Below are positions 7,925 through 15,480 of a DNA stretch of 64,000 bases, in pieces; position 1 is the first letter of the stretch, and each line of letters starts with the position of its first letter. The position numbers and the translations under genes were made by a program. This DNA comes from RGIG9115 sp045649825. GTDB taxonomy: Bacteria > Bacillota > Clostridia > UBA1381. Under the pieces are notes generated by a model that had not been told where the DNA came from, did no database searches, and saw nothing but the letters and a program-made list of their open reading frames with translations. The stretch covers positions 9,976-73,975 of the forward strand of contig JAZRQO010000013.1 of the NCBI GenBank assembly GCA_045649825.1, read 5' to 3'.

Positions 7925-10159
7925 ATGTATTTTGAACAGTGGAACGGATTTAATCTTAATCGTTGGGATAAAGAAATAAACGTAAGTGACTTTATTAAGC
8001 ATAACTATACTGCTTACTACGGCGATGCGGAATTTCTTGAAGGTCCCACAGAACGTACTTGTGACATCAACAATCAGATTAAAGAGCTTCTTAAAAAGGA
8101 AAGCGAGAATGGCGGAGTTCTCGATATTGATACTGATACTATTTCATCCCTGGCATCATATGCTCCGGGCTATATAGATAAAGACAAGGAGCTTATTGTA
8201 GGGCTTCAGACAGATGCACCTCTTAAGCGAGGAATTAACCCCTTTGGCGGTATGAGAATGGCAAGAAGTGCTGCAAAAGCATACGGCTATGAGGTTTCAA
8301 AGCGGATTGAGGATGCTTTTGAATTTAAAACAACTCATAACGACGGTGTGTTCAGTGTTTACACAGAGGACATGCTAAAAGCCCGTCATTTCGGAATACT
8401 TACAGGTCTGCCCGATGCCTACGGCAGAGGCAGAATTATTGGTGATTACCGACGTGTGGCTCTCTATGGCGTCGACGTTCTTATTGAAGAAAAGCAAAAA
8501 GACAAAGCTAAGTACGGCACTAAGGATATGACGGAAGAGAACATCAGACTGTGCCAGGAGATTTTTAAGCAGATAGACTTTTTAAAGCGTCTTAAAAAGA
8601 TGGCTGAGAGCTACGGCTACGACATAAGCAAGCCTGCAACAAATGCAAGAGAGGCATATCAATGGCTTTACTTTGCATACCTTGCAGCAGTTAAGGAGCA
8701 GAACGGTGCGGCAATGTCACTGGGCAGAGTGAGCACATTCCTTGATATTTATGTTGAAAGAGATATTGCGCTCGGTATTCTTACCGAGTCTGAGGCTCAG
8801 GAGCTTATGGACGACTTTGTTATAAAGCTCCGTATAGTTCGTCAGCTTCGTACTCCCGACTATAACGAGCTTTTCGGCGGCGACCCCACATGGGTAACGG
8901 AAAGCATCGGCGGTATGCAGGAGAATAACAATAAAACCTTAGTTACCAAAAACTGTTTCCGAATTCTTAATACATTATACAATTTAGGAACTGCTCCCGA
9001 GCCAAACCTCACCGTGCTATGGTCTGAGCATTTGCCCGAAAACTTCAAAAAGTTCTGTGCAAAGGTTTCAATAGACACTGATTCAATTCAGTACGAAAAC
9101 GACGACCAGATGCGTAAAATATACGGTGACGACTATGCAATTGCCTGCTGCGTATCAGCAATGAAAATCGGTAAGCAGATGCAGTTCTTCGGAGCACGTT
9201 GTAACCTGCCGAAGCTTCTGCTTCTTGCTCTTAACGGCGGTTGCGACGAAGCAACAGGTACGGAGATTGCACCAAAGAGCGAGCCTTACAGCGGTGAGTA
9301 TCTCGACTTTGACGAGGTTGTTGAACGCTTCGACCGTTACAGCAAATGGATATGCAACCTCTATATCAACACGCTTAACGTAATCCACTATATGCACGAT
9401 AAATATGCATACGAAAAAATACAGATGGCACTTCACGACACTCAGGTTGGAAGATTTATGGCATGCGGCGTTGCAGGACTTTCTGTTATTGCCGATTCAC
9501 TCAGTGCAATCAAGTATGCAAAGGTTAAACCCATCCGTAACGAAAACGGGCTTATTAAGGATTTTGAAATTGAGGGCGACTTCCCCAAGTTCGGAAACGA
9601 CGACGACCGTGTTGACGACCTTGCAATTTACGTTCTCGACTCAATCAACACAAACCTTAAAAAGACAAAGACCTACAGAGATGCAGTTCCCACACTTTCT
9701 GTTCTTACCATTACTTCAAACGTAATGTACGGAAAGAAAACAGGTGCAACCCCCGACGGTCGAAAGGCAGGCGAGCCATACGCTCCAGGTGCCAACCCTA
9801 TGCATAACAGAGATAAAAACGGAGCCTTGGCATCCCTTAACTCTGTTTCAAAAATCCCTTATTCAATCACACGTGACGGAACATCAAACACCTTCTCCAT
9901 CACACCGTCTACTTTAGGAAGCACGGAAGAGGAGAGAGTGGAAAACCTGACAGACATCTTAAACGGTTATTTCCGAAACGGAGCACATCACATAAATATA
10001 AATGTTCTCGACCGTGAAAAGCTCCTGGATGCATACGAGCATCCCGAAAAGTACCCTAACCTCACAATCAGAGTTTCGGGATATGCAGTAAACTTCTGCC
10101 GTCTGAGCAAAGCACAGCAGCTTGAGGTAATAAACAGAACATTCCATAACCATATATGA
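7925..10159 (+). CDS. pflB: Formate C-acetyltransferase (pyruvate formate-lyase)
   Basis: PFL splits pyruvate with CoA into acetyl-CoA and formate by a glycyl radical. The 744-residue protein has the paired active-site cysteines in AIACCVSAMKIGK (about residues 415-420) and the C-terminal glycyl-radical loop TIRVSGYAVNFCRL. AGGAGACAGATATT precedes the start. Its activating enzyme is not adjacent but lies about 50 kb away at 60257. A strong promoter with a palindrome is upstream and a terminator follows. Confidence 0.97.
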   Translation: MYFEQWNGFNLNRWDKEINVSDFIKHNYTAYYGDAEFLEGPTERTCDINNQIKELLKKESENGGVLDIDTDTISSLASYAPGYIDKDKELIVGLQTDAPLKRGINPFGGMRMARSAAKAYGYEVSKRIEDAFEFKTTHNDGVFSVYTEDMLKARHFGILTGLPDAYGRGRIIGDYRRVALYGVDVLIEEKQKDKAKYGTKDMTEENIRLCQEIFKQIDFLKRLKKMAESYGYDISKPATNAREAYQWLYFAYLAAVKEQNGAAMSLGRVSTFLDIYVERDIALGILTESEAQELMDDFVIKLRIVRQLRTPDYNELFGGDPTWVTESIGGMQENNNKTLVTKNCFRILNTLYNLGTAPEPNLTVLWSEHLPENFKKFCAKVSIDTDSIQYENDDQMRKIYGDDYAIACCVSAMKIGKQMQFFGARCNLPKLLLLALNGGCDEATGTEIAPKSEPYSGEYLDFDEVVERFDRYSKWICNLYINTLNVIHYMHDKYAYEKIQMALHDTQVGRFMACGVAGLSVIADSLSAIKYAKVKPIRNENGLIKDFEIEGDFPKFGNDDDRVDDLAIYVLDSINTNLKKTKTYRDAVPTLSVLTITSNVMYGKKTGATPDGRKAGEPYAPGANPMHNRDKNGALASLNSVSKIPYSITRDGTSNTFSITPSTLGSTEEERVENLTDILNGYFRNGAHHININVLDREKLLDAYEHPEKYPNLTIRVSGYAVNFCRLSKAQQLEVINRTFHNHI

Positions 10160-10202
10160 ATTGGGTAATTTTTCTTTGAACACTACCCATCGGTATATAC
10201 AA

Positions 10203-10238
10203 TAAAATCAGCAGTGAATTTCACTGCTGATTTTTTTA
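10203..10238 (+). terminator. Terminator of pflB
   Basis: AAATCAGCAGTGA and TCACTGCTGATTT pair with a 3-base loop, followed by a run of T. Confidence 0.88.
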
Positions 10239-10246
10239 ATGAACTC

Positions 10247-10483
10247 CTAATTTATTTTTTCTCGCATATTTCTTTTAAGCATTTCTTCTATTTCCTCTTT
10301 TACCTCCTCGGCATAGCGATTGATTATGTATAGCCAGTCGCAAAATTTATCTGATTTTCCTAAGTTTCCACCATTCTGAGAATATAATAAAGTATCATAA
10401 TAAAGGTTCAAAACATTTACAAGAACCGATACAGATACCGACACATCTTCTACTTCCTCATAAAACTTTTCATAACTTGTCAT
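10247..10483 (-). CDS. Small acidic hypothetical protein
   Basis: A 78-residue protein from ATG 10483, which has TAGAGGTGGATAT in front of it. The longer frame to 10615 has no such signal. The sequence is helical and charged, with EEVKEEIEEMLKRNMREK at the end and a tract of alternating V and S (VSVSVSVLVNVL). I do not recognise a family. It faces away from the toxin gene at 10796 and lies at the edge of the AT-rich accessory island, so it may have come with it. Confidence 0.6.
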   Translation of the reverse strand: MTSYEKFYEEVEDVSVSVSVLVNVLNLYYDTLLYSQNGGNLGKSDKFCDWLYIINRYAEEVKEEIEEMLKRNMREKIN

Positions 10484-10736
10484 ATATCCACCTCTATAAT
10501 ACTTTTTGTATGCATTATAACTCTTAAAATAGTATTTTTCAATATAATCATAAAAAAACTCACTATATGTGAGCAGTATTACATCGATTATCACAAAGCG
10601 TGAGCAATATAACATTATTTAGTAAAGAGGTAACGATACTTCTTGATAAAAAGGTGGACAGTCCTTTTTTATTTTTATGTAAAATTTCAACAAAAAATTA
10701 TTACACATAAAAAATCACCGGAAAACTCGCTATAAA

Positions 10737-10765
10737 TTGACAAAATATCTCTTTTGTGATACAAT
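10737..10765 (+). promoter_or_regulatory. Promoter of the pemK gene
   Basis: TTGACA at 10737-10742 and TACAAT at 10760-10765 with a 17-base spacer, followed about 17 bases later by TGGAGGAAACG and the GTG start at 10796. Confidence 0.8.
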
Positions 10766-10795
10766 GTATCAAACACCTTATGGAGGAAACGTTTC

Positions 10796-11344
10796 GTGGA
10801 TATAGATTTGACAAAAACCCAAAAATATTTGGATTGGTTGAAAAAGAAATTATTTTTAGATAAGACAGCACCTACAGCTAAGTATCGATTTGTAAAAAAA
10901 GGACAGGTTTATTGGTGTGAATTCGGAATAGGCATAGGAAGTGAAATGAGCAAAGAATCACCTCGCCCTTGTGTAATAATTCAAAAAACCTCTATCAATA
11001 AGAATTCACCAAATACTATAGTTGTTCCAATAACTCACGACAAAGATTCTCTTCCTTGTTTAGTGCCAATAAAAGAATATTACGACCATTTCGGAAATAA
11101 AATATTAGACGGACAAGTTAATGTTTCAAACATAGTATGTGTAAGCAAGAGCAGATTAACTAAGCAAATATGTCAATTAGATGATGTTGAAGTCGATGAA
11201 ATAGACAAAAGAATTATGTATCAACTTGATATATATAAATCATATTATGATGCAAATAAACAATTATCAAAAATTCGCCAAAAACTTCAAATTAGTGAAA
11301 CTGACGATATTTTTGTGAAATTACAAGAATTGCTTGACAAATAA
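10796..11344 (+). CDS. PemK/MazF-family toxin (endoribonuclease)
   Basis: The 182-residue product has the PemK/MazF core: KKGQVYWCEFGIGIG, then SPRPCVIIQKTS, then NTIVVPITHDK and a later VSNIVCVSKSRL. MazF-type proteins cut mRNA at short sequences. About 35 extra residues at the N-terminus (helical, lysine-rich) and about 40 at the C-terminus make it longer than classical MazF of around 110. Start is GTG with TGGAGGAAACG before it. No antitoxin gene of usual MazE kind is next to it. Instead a promoter lies at its 3' end and drives a probable structured small RNA, then an XRE gene follows. Confidence 0.85.
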   Translation: MDIDLTKTQKYLDWLKKKLFLDKTAPTAKYRFVKKGQVYWCEFGIGIGSEMSKESPRPCVIIQKTSINKNSPNTIVVPITHDKDSLPCLVPIKEYYDHFGNKILDGQVNVSNIVCVSKSRLTKQICQLDDVEVDEIDKRIMYQLDIYKSYYDANKQLSKIRQKLQISETDDIFVKLQELLDK

Positions 11345-11362
11345 AAAGAAATATGATATCAT
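11334..11362 (+). promoter_or_regulatory. Promoter inside the 3' end of pemK
   Basis: TTGACA (11334-11339, within the last codons of the toxin gene) and TATCAT (11357-11362) are separated by exactly 17 bases. Transcription should begin near 11369. Confidence 0.75.
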
Positions 11363-11368
11363 ATAAAC

Positions 11369-11494
11369 ATAAGAAAGTGCTCTGAAAAAGTGAGCATACT
11401 ATTCAAGAAATTGAATAAAATATTACCACAAGTAAGCCAGCCTAGTTATGTTGGTATTCCGAAGACACCTTTCGTTTTATCGAAGGTGTCTTTT
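11369..11494 (+). ncRNA. Probable structured small RNA next to pemK
   Basis: Between its own promoter and an intrinsic terminator (AAGACACCTTTCG paired with CGAAGGTGTCTT, then TTTT, 11462-11494) lie about 125 bases. They can fold into a hairpin with TGCTC/GAGCA near 11378-11397, an ATTCAA/TTGAAT hairpin near 11401-11417, and a longer-range ACCA/TGGT pairing before the terminator. The short frame over it (11390-11584) has no ribosome binding site and reads through the terminator. I recall a computationally predicted 'PemK RNA motif' of Firmicutes found beside pemK genes; this may be a member, but I could not align it. Confidence 0.6.
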
Positions 11495-11510
11495 GGTTTG
11501 AAATGGAGAT

Positions 11511-11530
11511 TTAATAGGGATGTCCCTATT
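11511..11530. repeat. GTCCC-type short palindrome
   Basis: AATAGGGA and TCCCTATT flank TG, an 18-base palindrome. It resembles AATAGGGACATCCCCATTTG at 12179 and is part of the dispersed intergenic GTCCC repeats. Confidence 0.5.
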
Positions 11531-11629
11531 AGTGTTCAAAAAAAGAAACTTTGCAAAAGCAAAGCCCCCAAAATTATTCATTAAACTCGAATGTCAGCCG
11601 TTCTCCCTACACCATTTTTTCTCTCCTCT

Positions 11630-11686
11630 AATCACATTTGTGTTTGTTCCAAACAAAATATTAAATTTGTCAACACAAATGTGATT
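11630..11686. promoter_or_regulatory. Paired operator-like inverted repeats before xre
   Basis: AATCACATTTGTGTT (11630-11644) is repeated in exact inverse orientation as AACACAAATGTGATT (11672-11686). Each arm contains its own dyad CACATTTGTG or CACAAATGTG. A further CAATTTGTG occurs at about 11716, just before TATAAT (11735-11740) and the xre start. Such paired dyads are typical of autoregulated XRE repressor control regions. Confidence 0.65.
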
Positions 11687-11756
11687 ATTTCGTTGGAATT
11701 TATTGAATTTTAGCGCAATTTGTGTTATAAAATTTATAATGGAGTGGTGAGACGAA

Positions 11757-12080
11757 ATGTTTAGATTAAGACTTAAAGAGCTTAGAGAAACACAAAGAAT
11801 ATCTCAAAAACAATTATCCGTTGCACTTAACATATCACATGGTGCAATCGGTAATTGGGAAAGCGGGACACGAAGCCCCAATTCTGAATATATAAAAAAA
11901 TTAGCTGAATATTTCGACGTGACAACTGATTATCTCCTTGGTATAGATGATAAACCATACAACAAGATTTTTAATCCCGAAACTGTAGAAGCTGATATTT
12001 TAAACGAATTATCCAATCTGACAGACGCAAAAAAAGAAGATGTCCTGAATTATATAAAATTTGTAAAAACAAAAAAATAA
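11757..12080 (+). CDS. XRE-family helix-turn-helix regulator
   Basis: A 107-residue regulator. Residues 1-63 form an HTH_3 domain (LRETQRISQKQLSVALNIS, then GAIGNWESGTRSPNSEYIKKLAEYFDVTTDYLLG); the rest is a short helical tail. GGAGTGGTGAG precedes ATG 11757. The operator-like repeats upstream suggest it represses itself and perhaps the neighbouring pemK and fic genes. Similar proteins control prophages and toxin-antitoxin loci. Confidence 0.88.
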   Translation: MFRLRLKELRETQRISQKQLSVALNISHGAIGNWESGTRSPNSEYIKKLAEYFDVTTDYLLGIDDKPYNKIFNPETVEADILNELSNLTDAKKEDVLNYIKFVKTKK

Positions 12081-12119
12081 ACCGAACTGCATAAAAAGTG
12101 ATGTTGCTAAAAATGTTCC

Positions 12120-12170
12120 GACCCCCAAAGGTTAGACCAAAAATCTACCAATTGGAGGGTCTGTTTTTTT
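12120..12170 (+). terminator. Long terminator after xre
   Basis: GACCC...GGGTC encloses CCAA/TTGG and GGTTAGA/TCTA-CC, giving a long interrupted stem, then TGTTTTTTT. It lies 40 bases after the xre stop. Confidence 0.75.
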
Positions 12171-12220
12171 ACGTGCAAATAGGGACATCCCCATTTGTTC
12201 CCGCGATTTTTCTGTTTTTA

Positions 12221-13213
12221 TTATTTTTTAATATATCTTTGATTTCGGCTTTGTGGTTTATCAGGTATGGTCATTTGTATAAGGTTAAGCTTTAATGCCG
12301 GATGAATATAATGCCGCCTTATGGTTTCTTTTGAATTAAGACCTAATAGTTCCATCAACGATGCTAATGTGTAAGGCGTATCATATTCCATTACATCCAG
12401 AAGCTTTTTAACATACTCTGAAACATTTTCTGCTGGAGCTGAAATCTGCTCTGCAATTTCGTCAAGTATTTTATCAATCTGTTTTAATATAAACAGAATA
12501 AAGGTATTTGAGCTTCCTTCGGTATGGCACTTTGCAATAGCATCATAGTATTCATCCTGAAATTTTTCAATCTGACTTTCTATCGGTATATATTCAAATA
12601 TTGAATTCCATTTTGTCAAAAAGGCACTATGCCACAATCTTGCCATTCTTCCGTTGCCGTCAAAAAACGGATGTATAAATACAAACTCATAATGGAACAC
12701 AGCCGACATAATAAGCGGATGCACTTCCTCTTTACTGCGAGAAAGCCAATCAAAGAGATTTGCCATAAGTTCAGGAACCATTCTTGCAGGCGGAGCCATA
12801 AAAATACATTTATCTCCGCTGAAAACTCCTTCTTCTCCGTTGCGGAACTCTCCTGATTCATCCACAAGATATTTTGTCATTATTCCGTGGAGGCTTTTAA
12901 GTTCATCTATATTAAATGGATTTATTTGCAGAATTTTCTCGTAAGCTGCATAAGCATTTTTTACTTCCTGAACCTCTTTCTTTTCGCCTAAAACAGTTTT
13001 TCCGTTAATAACATCTCTTACCTGTCCGATAGTAAGTGAATTAGCTTCTATTTTCAGGGAAGAATGTATTGATTTGATACGATTGTTTTTTCTCAAATGC
13101 GGCTTTGCCTGCATATTGCTTCTAACACTAATTTTACCGACTTTTTCAGAAATGTTTGAAACAAGCGTGAGCATTCCGTTTGTTATATTAAATGGGGGTG
13201 TATAAGTCGCCAC
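12221..13213 (-). CDS. Fic domain protein (AMP-transferase-like)
   Basis: About 330 residues. The catalytic Fic loop HPFFDGNGRMAR (around residues 185-200) matches HPFxxGNGRxxR exactly, so it should be active. Upstream, SSLKIEANSL resembles the class II inhibitory helix (S/T)xxxE(G/N) placed N-terminal to the Fic core. A winged-helix-like C-terminal part follows (TLASLMELLGLNSKETIRRHY). Fic enzymes usually transfer AMP to hydroxyl groups of target proteins. I prefer GTG 13213, because GAGAGGTG lies 6 bases before it; GTG 13222 sits inside that site. It ends the AT-rich accessory island. Confidence 0.88.
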   Translation of the reverse strand: MATYTPPFNITNGMLTLVSNISEKVGKISVRSNMQAKPHLRKNNRIKSIHSSLKIEANSLTIGQVRDVINGKTVLGEKKEVQEVKNAYAAYEKILQINPFNIDELKSLHGIMTKYLVDESGEFRNGEEGVFSGDKCIFMAPPARMVPELMANLFDWLSRSKEEVHPLIMSAVFHYEFVFIHPFFDGNGRMARLWHSAFLTKWNSIFEYIPIESQIEKFQDEYYDAIAKCHTEGSSNTFILFILKQIDKILDEIAEQISAPAENVSEYVKKLLDVMEYDTPYTLASLMELLGLNSKETIRRHYIHPALKLNLIQMTIPDKPQSRNQRYIKK

Positions 13214-13319
13214 AAAAATCACCTCTCATAAGTATTATCTTACGTATTAGCTTAATTATACTACATATTTTTGAAAAAATCAATATTTTAGAGAAAATAG
13301 TTCATATTTCAATAAAATT

Positions 13320-13512
13320 ACGTCTATAACAGAGATTTTGGTGCAAATACGGACGTACAGTGAAGTTTTGAACGAAGTTCAAAGTGAAGTTTCTCAATTA
13401 ATTCGCAGTGAAGTTAAGTTTGTCACTTTGCCGTCAGGCGAAACTTCACTTGCCTGAACGGCAAACTTAGTTGACTGTCGATTAAATCGACAGTCTGACG
13501 TCCCCATTTTGC
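13320..13512. repeat. Intergenic cluster of hairpins and GAAGTT repeats
   Basis: The 317-base gap holds no gene. GTGAAGTT occurs several times between 13360 and 13417 and as AACTTCAC at 13442-13449. GCCGTCAGGC (13430-13439) pairs with GCCTGAACGGC (13452-13462) with one bulge. A perfect palindrome GACTGTCGATT.. spans 13473-13495, followed by the dispersed GACGTCCCCATTTTGC motif. It looks like a REP/BIME-like non-coding repeat. Confidence 0.6.
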
Positions 13513-13530
13513 ATAGATTACCCGAATTAA

Positions 13531-15426
13531 TCAGTTACATTTATAGACTTCCGCCCCGTATGGGGGAACGTCGAGCCAGAACACTCCGCTTTGGGAGGTG
13601 TGAACTCCGCTTTTCGTTTCTATTTCCTTTATTCCGATACGACCTGCGTCGAGACGAATTTTTTCGTATGTTTCTGAGAAATTAACAGCAACTATATATT
13701 TTTCATTACCTTTATATCTTGCAAAGGCGAACACATTTCCGATAGTATACAAGCTCTCAAATTCTCCGTCAGTGAATGCTTCAGAAGAATTACGGAGCTT
13801 TATCCATTTTCGGAACTCACATGAGTAGGTATTGTCCGTATTTCCCCAATCAAAGCAACGCCTGCAGGAGGGGTCTGCAAAGCCCTCCATTCCCGTTTCG
13901 TCACCGTAATATATACAGGGAACACCCGGGAGTGTCATCTGCAGTGCCGTTGAAAGTATAGCACGCTTTTCAGCCTTTTCCCGTACGTCCTGAGGTAAGC
14001 GGTATGCTGCCTGTTCGCAGCGGTTTTGGGGTTTGTACCCGTCTGTAACAGCCATGAGTAATCTTTCTATATCGTGGCTTGACAACATATTAAGGCAGGC
14101 ATAAAACGCCTCCCGTGGATAATTCTCCTTAAGGCTCATAATACGTCGGGACAAACCTTCCGCATCTATTGTCCCAAGGCTTGCACCGATTATTGCATTG
14201 CGAAGAGGATAGTTCATAACAGAGTCAAGCTCCGAGCCTAAGAAATACTCTCTTTCCTCACCGTAGCTAACCTTGTTTGAGGCATCCTCCCATACTTCAC
14301 CGATTAAAACAGAGGCTTCTGATACGGATTTTACTCCCTTACGCAGGAGCTTTACAAAAAATCCGGGAAGCTCATCCACCACATCAAGCCGCCAGCCCGA
14401 AGCCCCAAGACGGAGCCATTTTTTTATGATTGAATTTTCGCTTGTTACTATATAATCCTGAAAGGATTTGCTTGATTCCTCTGTGTGGGGCAAAGTTTTC
14501 ATTCCCCACCAGCACTCATATTCATCACGATTAGCACCGAAACGGAACCAATCGTAGTAGGGCGAGCTTTCGCTCTGATATGCACCAACGCTGTCATACT
14601 CACCGTTTTTATTGAAATACTTTGAGTTACTTCCCGTGTGGTTGAAAACTCCGTCGAGAATGATTTTTATCCCCTGCTTATCTGCTGATTTGCAGAGATT
14701 TACAAAATCCTCTTCCGCTCCCAGGGTTTCATCAATAAGCTCATAATCACCCGTGTCATAGCGGTGGTTTGAGTATGCCTTAAAAATGGGGTTTAAGTAT
14801 ATAACCGAAATGCCAAGCTCCTTTAAATAATGGAGCTTTTTTTCAATGCCTTTCAGGTTACCGCCGAAAAAGTCGTTTGACAGATATTCCCCGCCAAACT
14901 CTTCAGGGGTACAGAACGGCTCATCACCCCAGTTACGCCTTATTATGTCGGTACGGGTTCCTGAAAACTCACCGTTTTCGTTCCCGTTATAAAACCTGTC
15001 GGGGAATATCTGATACGCCACACCCTTTCTGAACCATTCGGGGGTTTTGTAGTCTGCAGAATACACTGTTATCTGATAAAGGCACTTTGGCATTTCATTA
15101 ACTGCTTCGCCAATTCCGCCAAGACATTCACCGTTATTTCCGTAAAAGGTGCAGCCTTTGTCATTTTTTATCTCAAACCAATATCGTACAACACAGGGCG
15201 TTTCAGGTGCAGTAAATGTGCAGGCATAAATGCTCGCCTCCGACAGGGTACAGGTATACACCATATCCCTGTATTCCCTGCTCCCGTTGGTTTCCGTCAC
15301 ACACTGAACGCTGTGAGGTATTCCGCCGCCTGTTACAGACAAACGGAGAGTTATTTCCGTCCCCGTCTTAACTGCACCAAAAGGTAATCTGTAAAAATCA
15401 TTATGGGAATTGTGCTCAATTACCAT
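13531..15426 (-). CDS. GH13 alpha-amylase-family glycosidase
   Basis: A 631-residue neopullulanase/cyclomaltodextrinase-like enzyme. The N-terminal 120 residues form a beta-sandwich of CBM34 type; the catalytic barrel then shows IILDGVFNHTGSNS (region I), GWRLDVVDELP (nucleophile Asp), LIGEVWED (acid/base Glu) and NMLSSHDIERLL (third Asp). No signal peptide is visible, so it acts on internal glucans or imported maltodextrins. It is the third gene after glgA and glgP but a terminator hairpin lies between. ATG 15426 is preceded by GTGGTGAAG; a TTG at 15447 is the alternative. Confidence 0.92.
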   Translation of the reverse strand: MVIEHNSHNDFYRLPFGAVKTGTEITLRLSVTGGGIPHSVQCVTETNGSREYRDMVYTCTLSEASIYACTFTAPETPCVVRYWFEIKNDKGCTFYGNNGECLGGIGEAVNEMPKCLYQITVYSADYKTPEWFRKGVAYQIFPDRFYNGNENGEFSGTRTDIIRRNWGDEPFCTPEEFGGEYLSNDFFGGNLKGIEKKLHYLKELGISVIYLNPIFKAYSNHRYDTGDYELIDETLGAEEDFVNLCKSADKQGIKIILDGVFNHTGSNSKYFNKNGEYDSVGAYQSESSPYYDWFRFGANRDEYECWWGMKTLPHTEESSKSFQDYIVTSENSIIKKWLRLGASGWRLDVVDELPGFFVKLLRKGVKSVSEASVLIGEVWEDASNKVSYGEEREYFLGSELDSVMNYPLRNAIIGASLGTIDAEGLSRRIMSLKENYPREAFYACLNMLSSHDIERLLMAVTDGYKPQNRCEQAAYRLPQDVREKAEKRAILSTALQMTLPGVPCIYYGDETGMEGFADPSCRRCFDWGNTDNTYSCEFRKWIKLRNSSEAFTDGEFESLYTIGNVFAFARYKGNEKYIVAVNFSETYEKIRLDAGRIGIKEIETKSGVHTSQSGVFWLDVPPYGAEVYKCN

Positions 15427-15445
15427 TTCTTCACCACTTTCAAAC

Positions 15446-15473
15446 AAAGGCTGCCCATAATAAGACAGCCTTT
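15446..15473 (-). terminator. Terminator between glgP and the amylase gene
   Basis: On the minus strand AAAGGCTG and CAGCCTTT pair around a 12-base loop. Expression of the downstream glycosidase may therefore be lower than that of glgP. Confidence 0.65.
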
Positions 15474-15480
15474 ATTTTAA

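Noticed and set aside
11390..11584. Small frame over the pemK-associated RNA
   Set aside because: No start signal, and it reads through an intrinsic terminator and a dispersed repeat.
12098..12295. 65-codon frame after xre
   Set aside because: It covers a terminator hairpin and a GTCCC repeat and overlaps the end of fic; composition is not protein-like.
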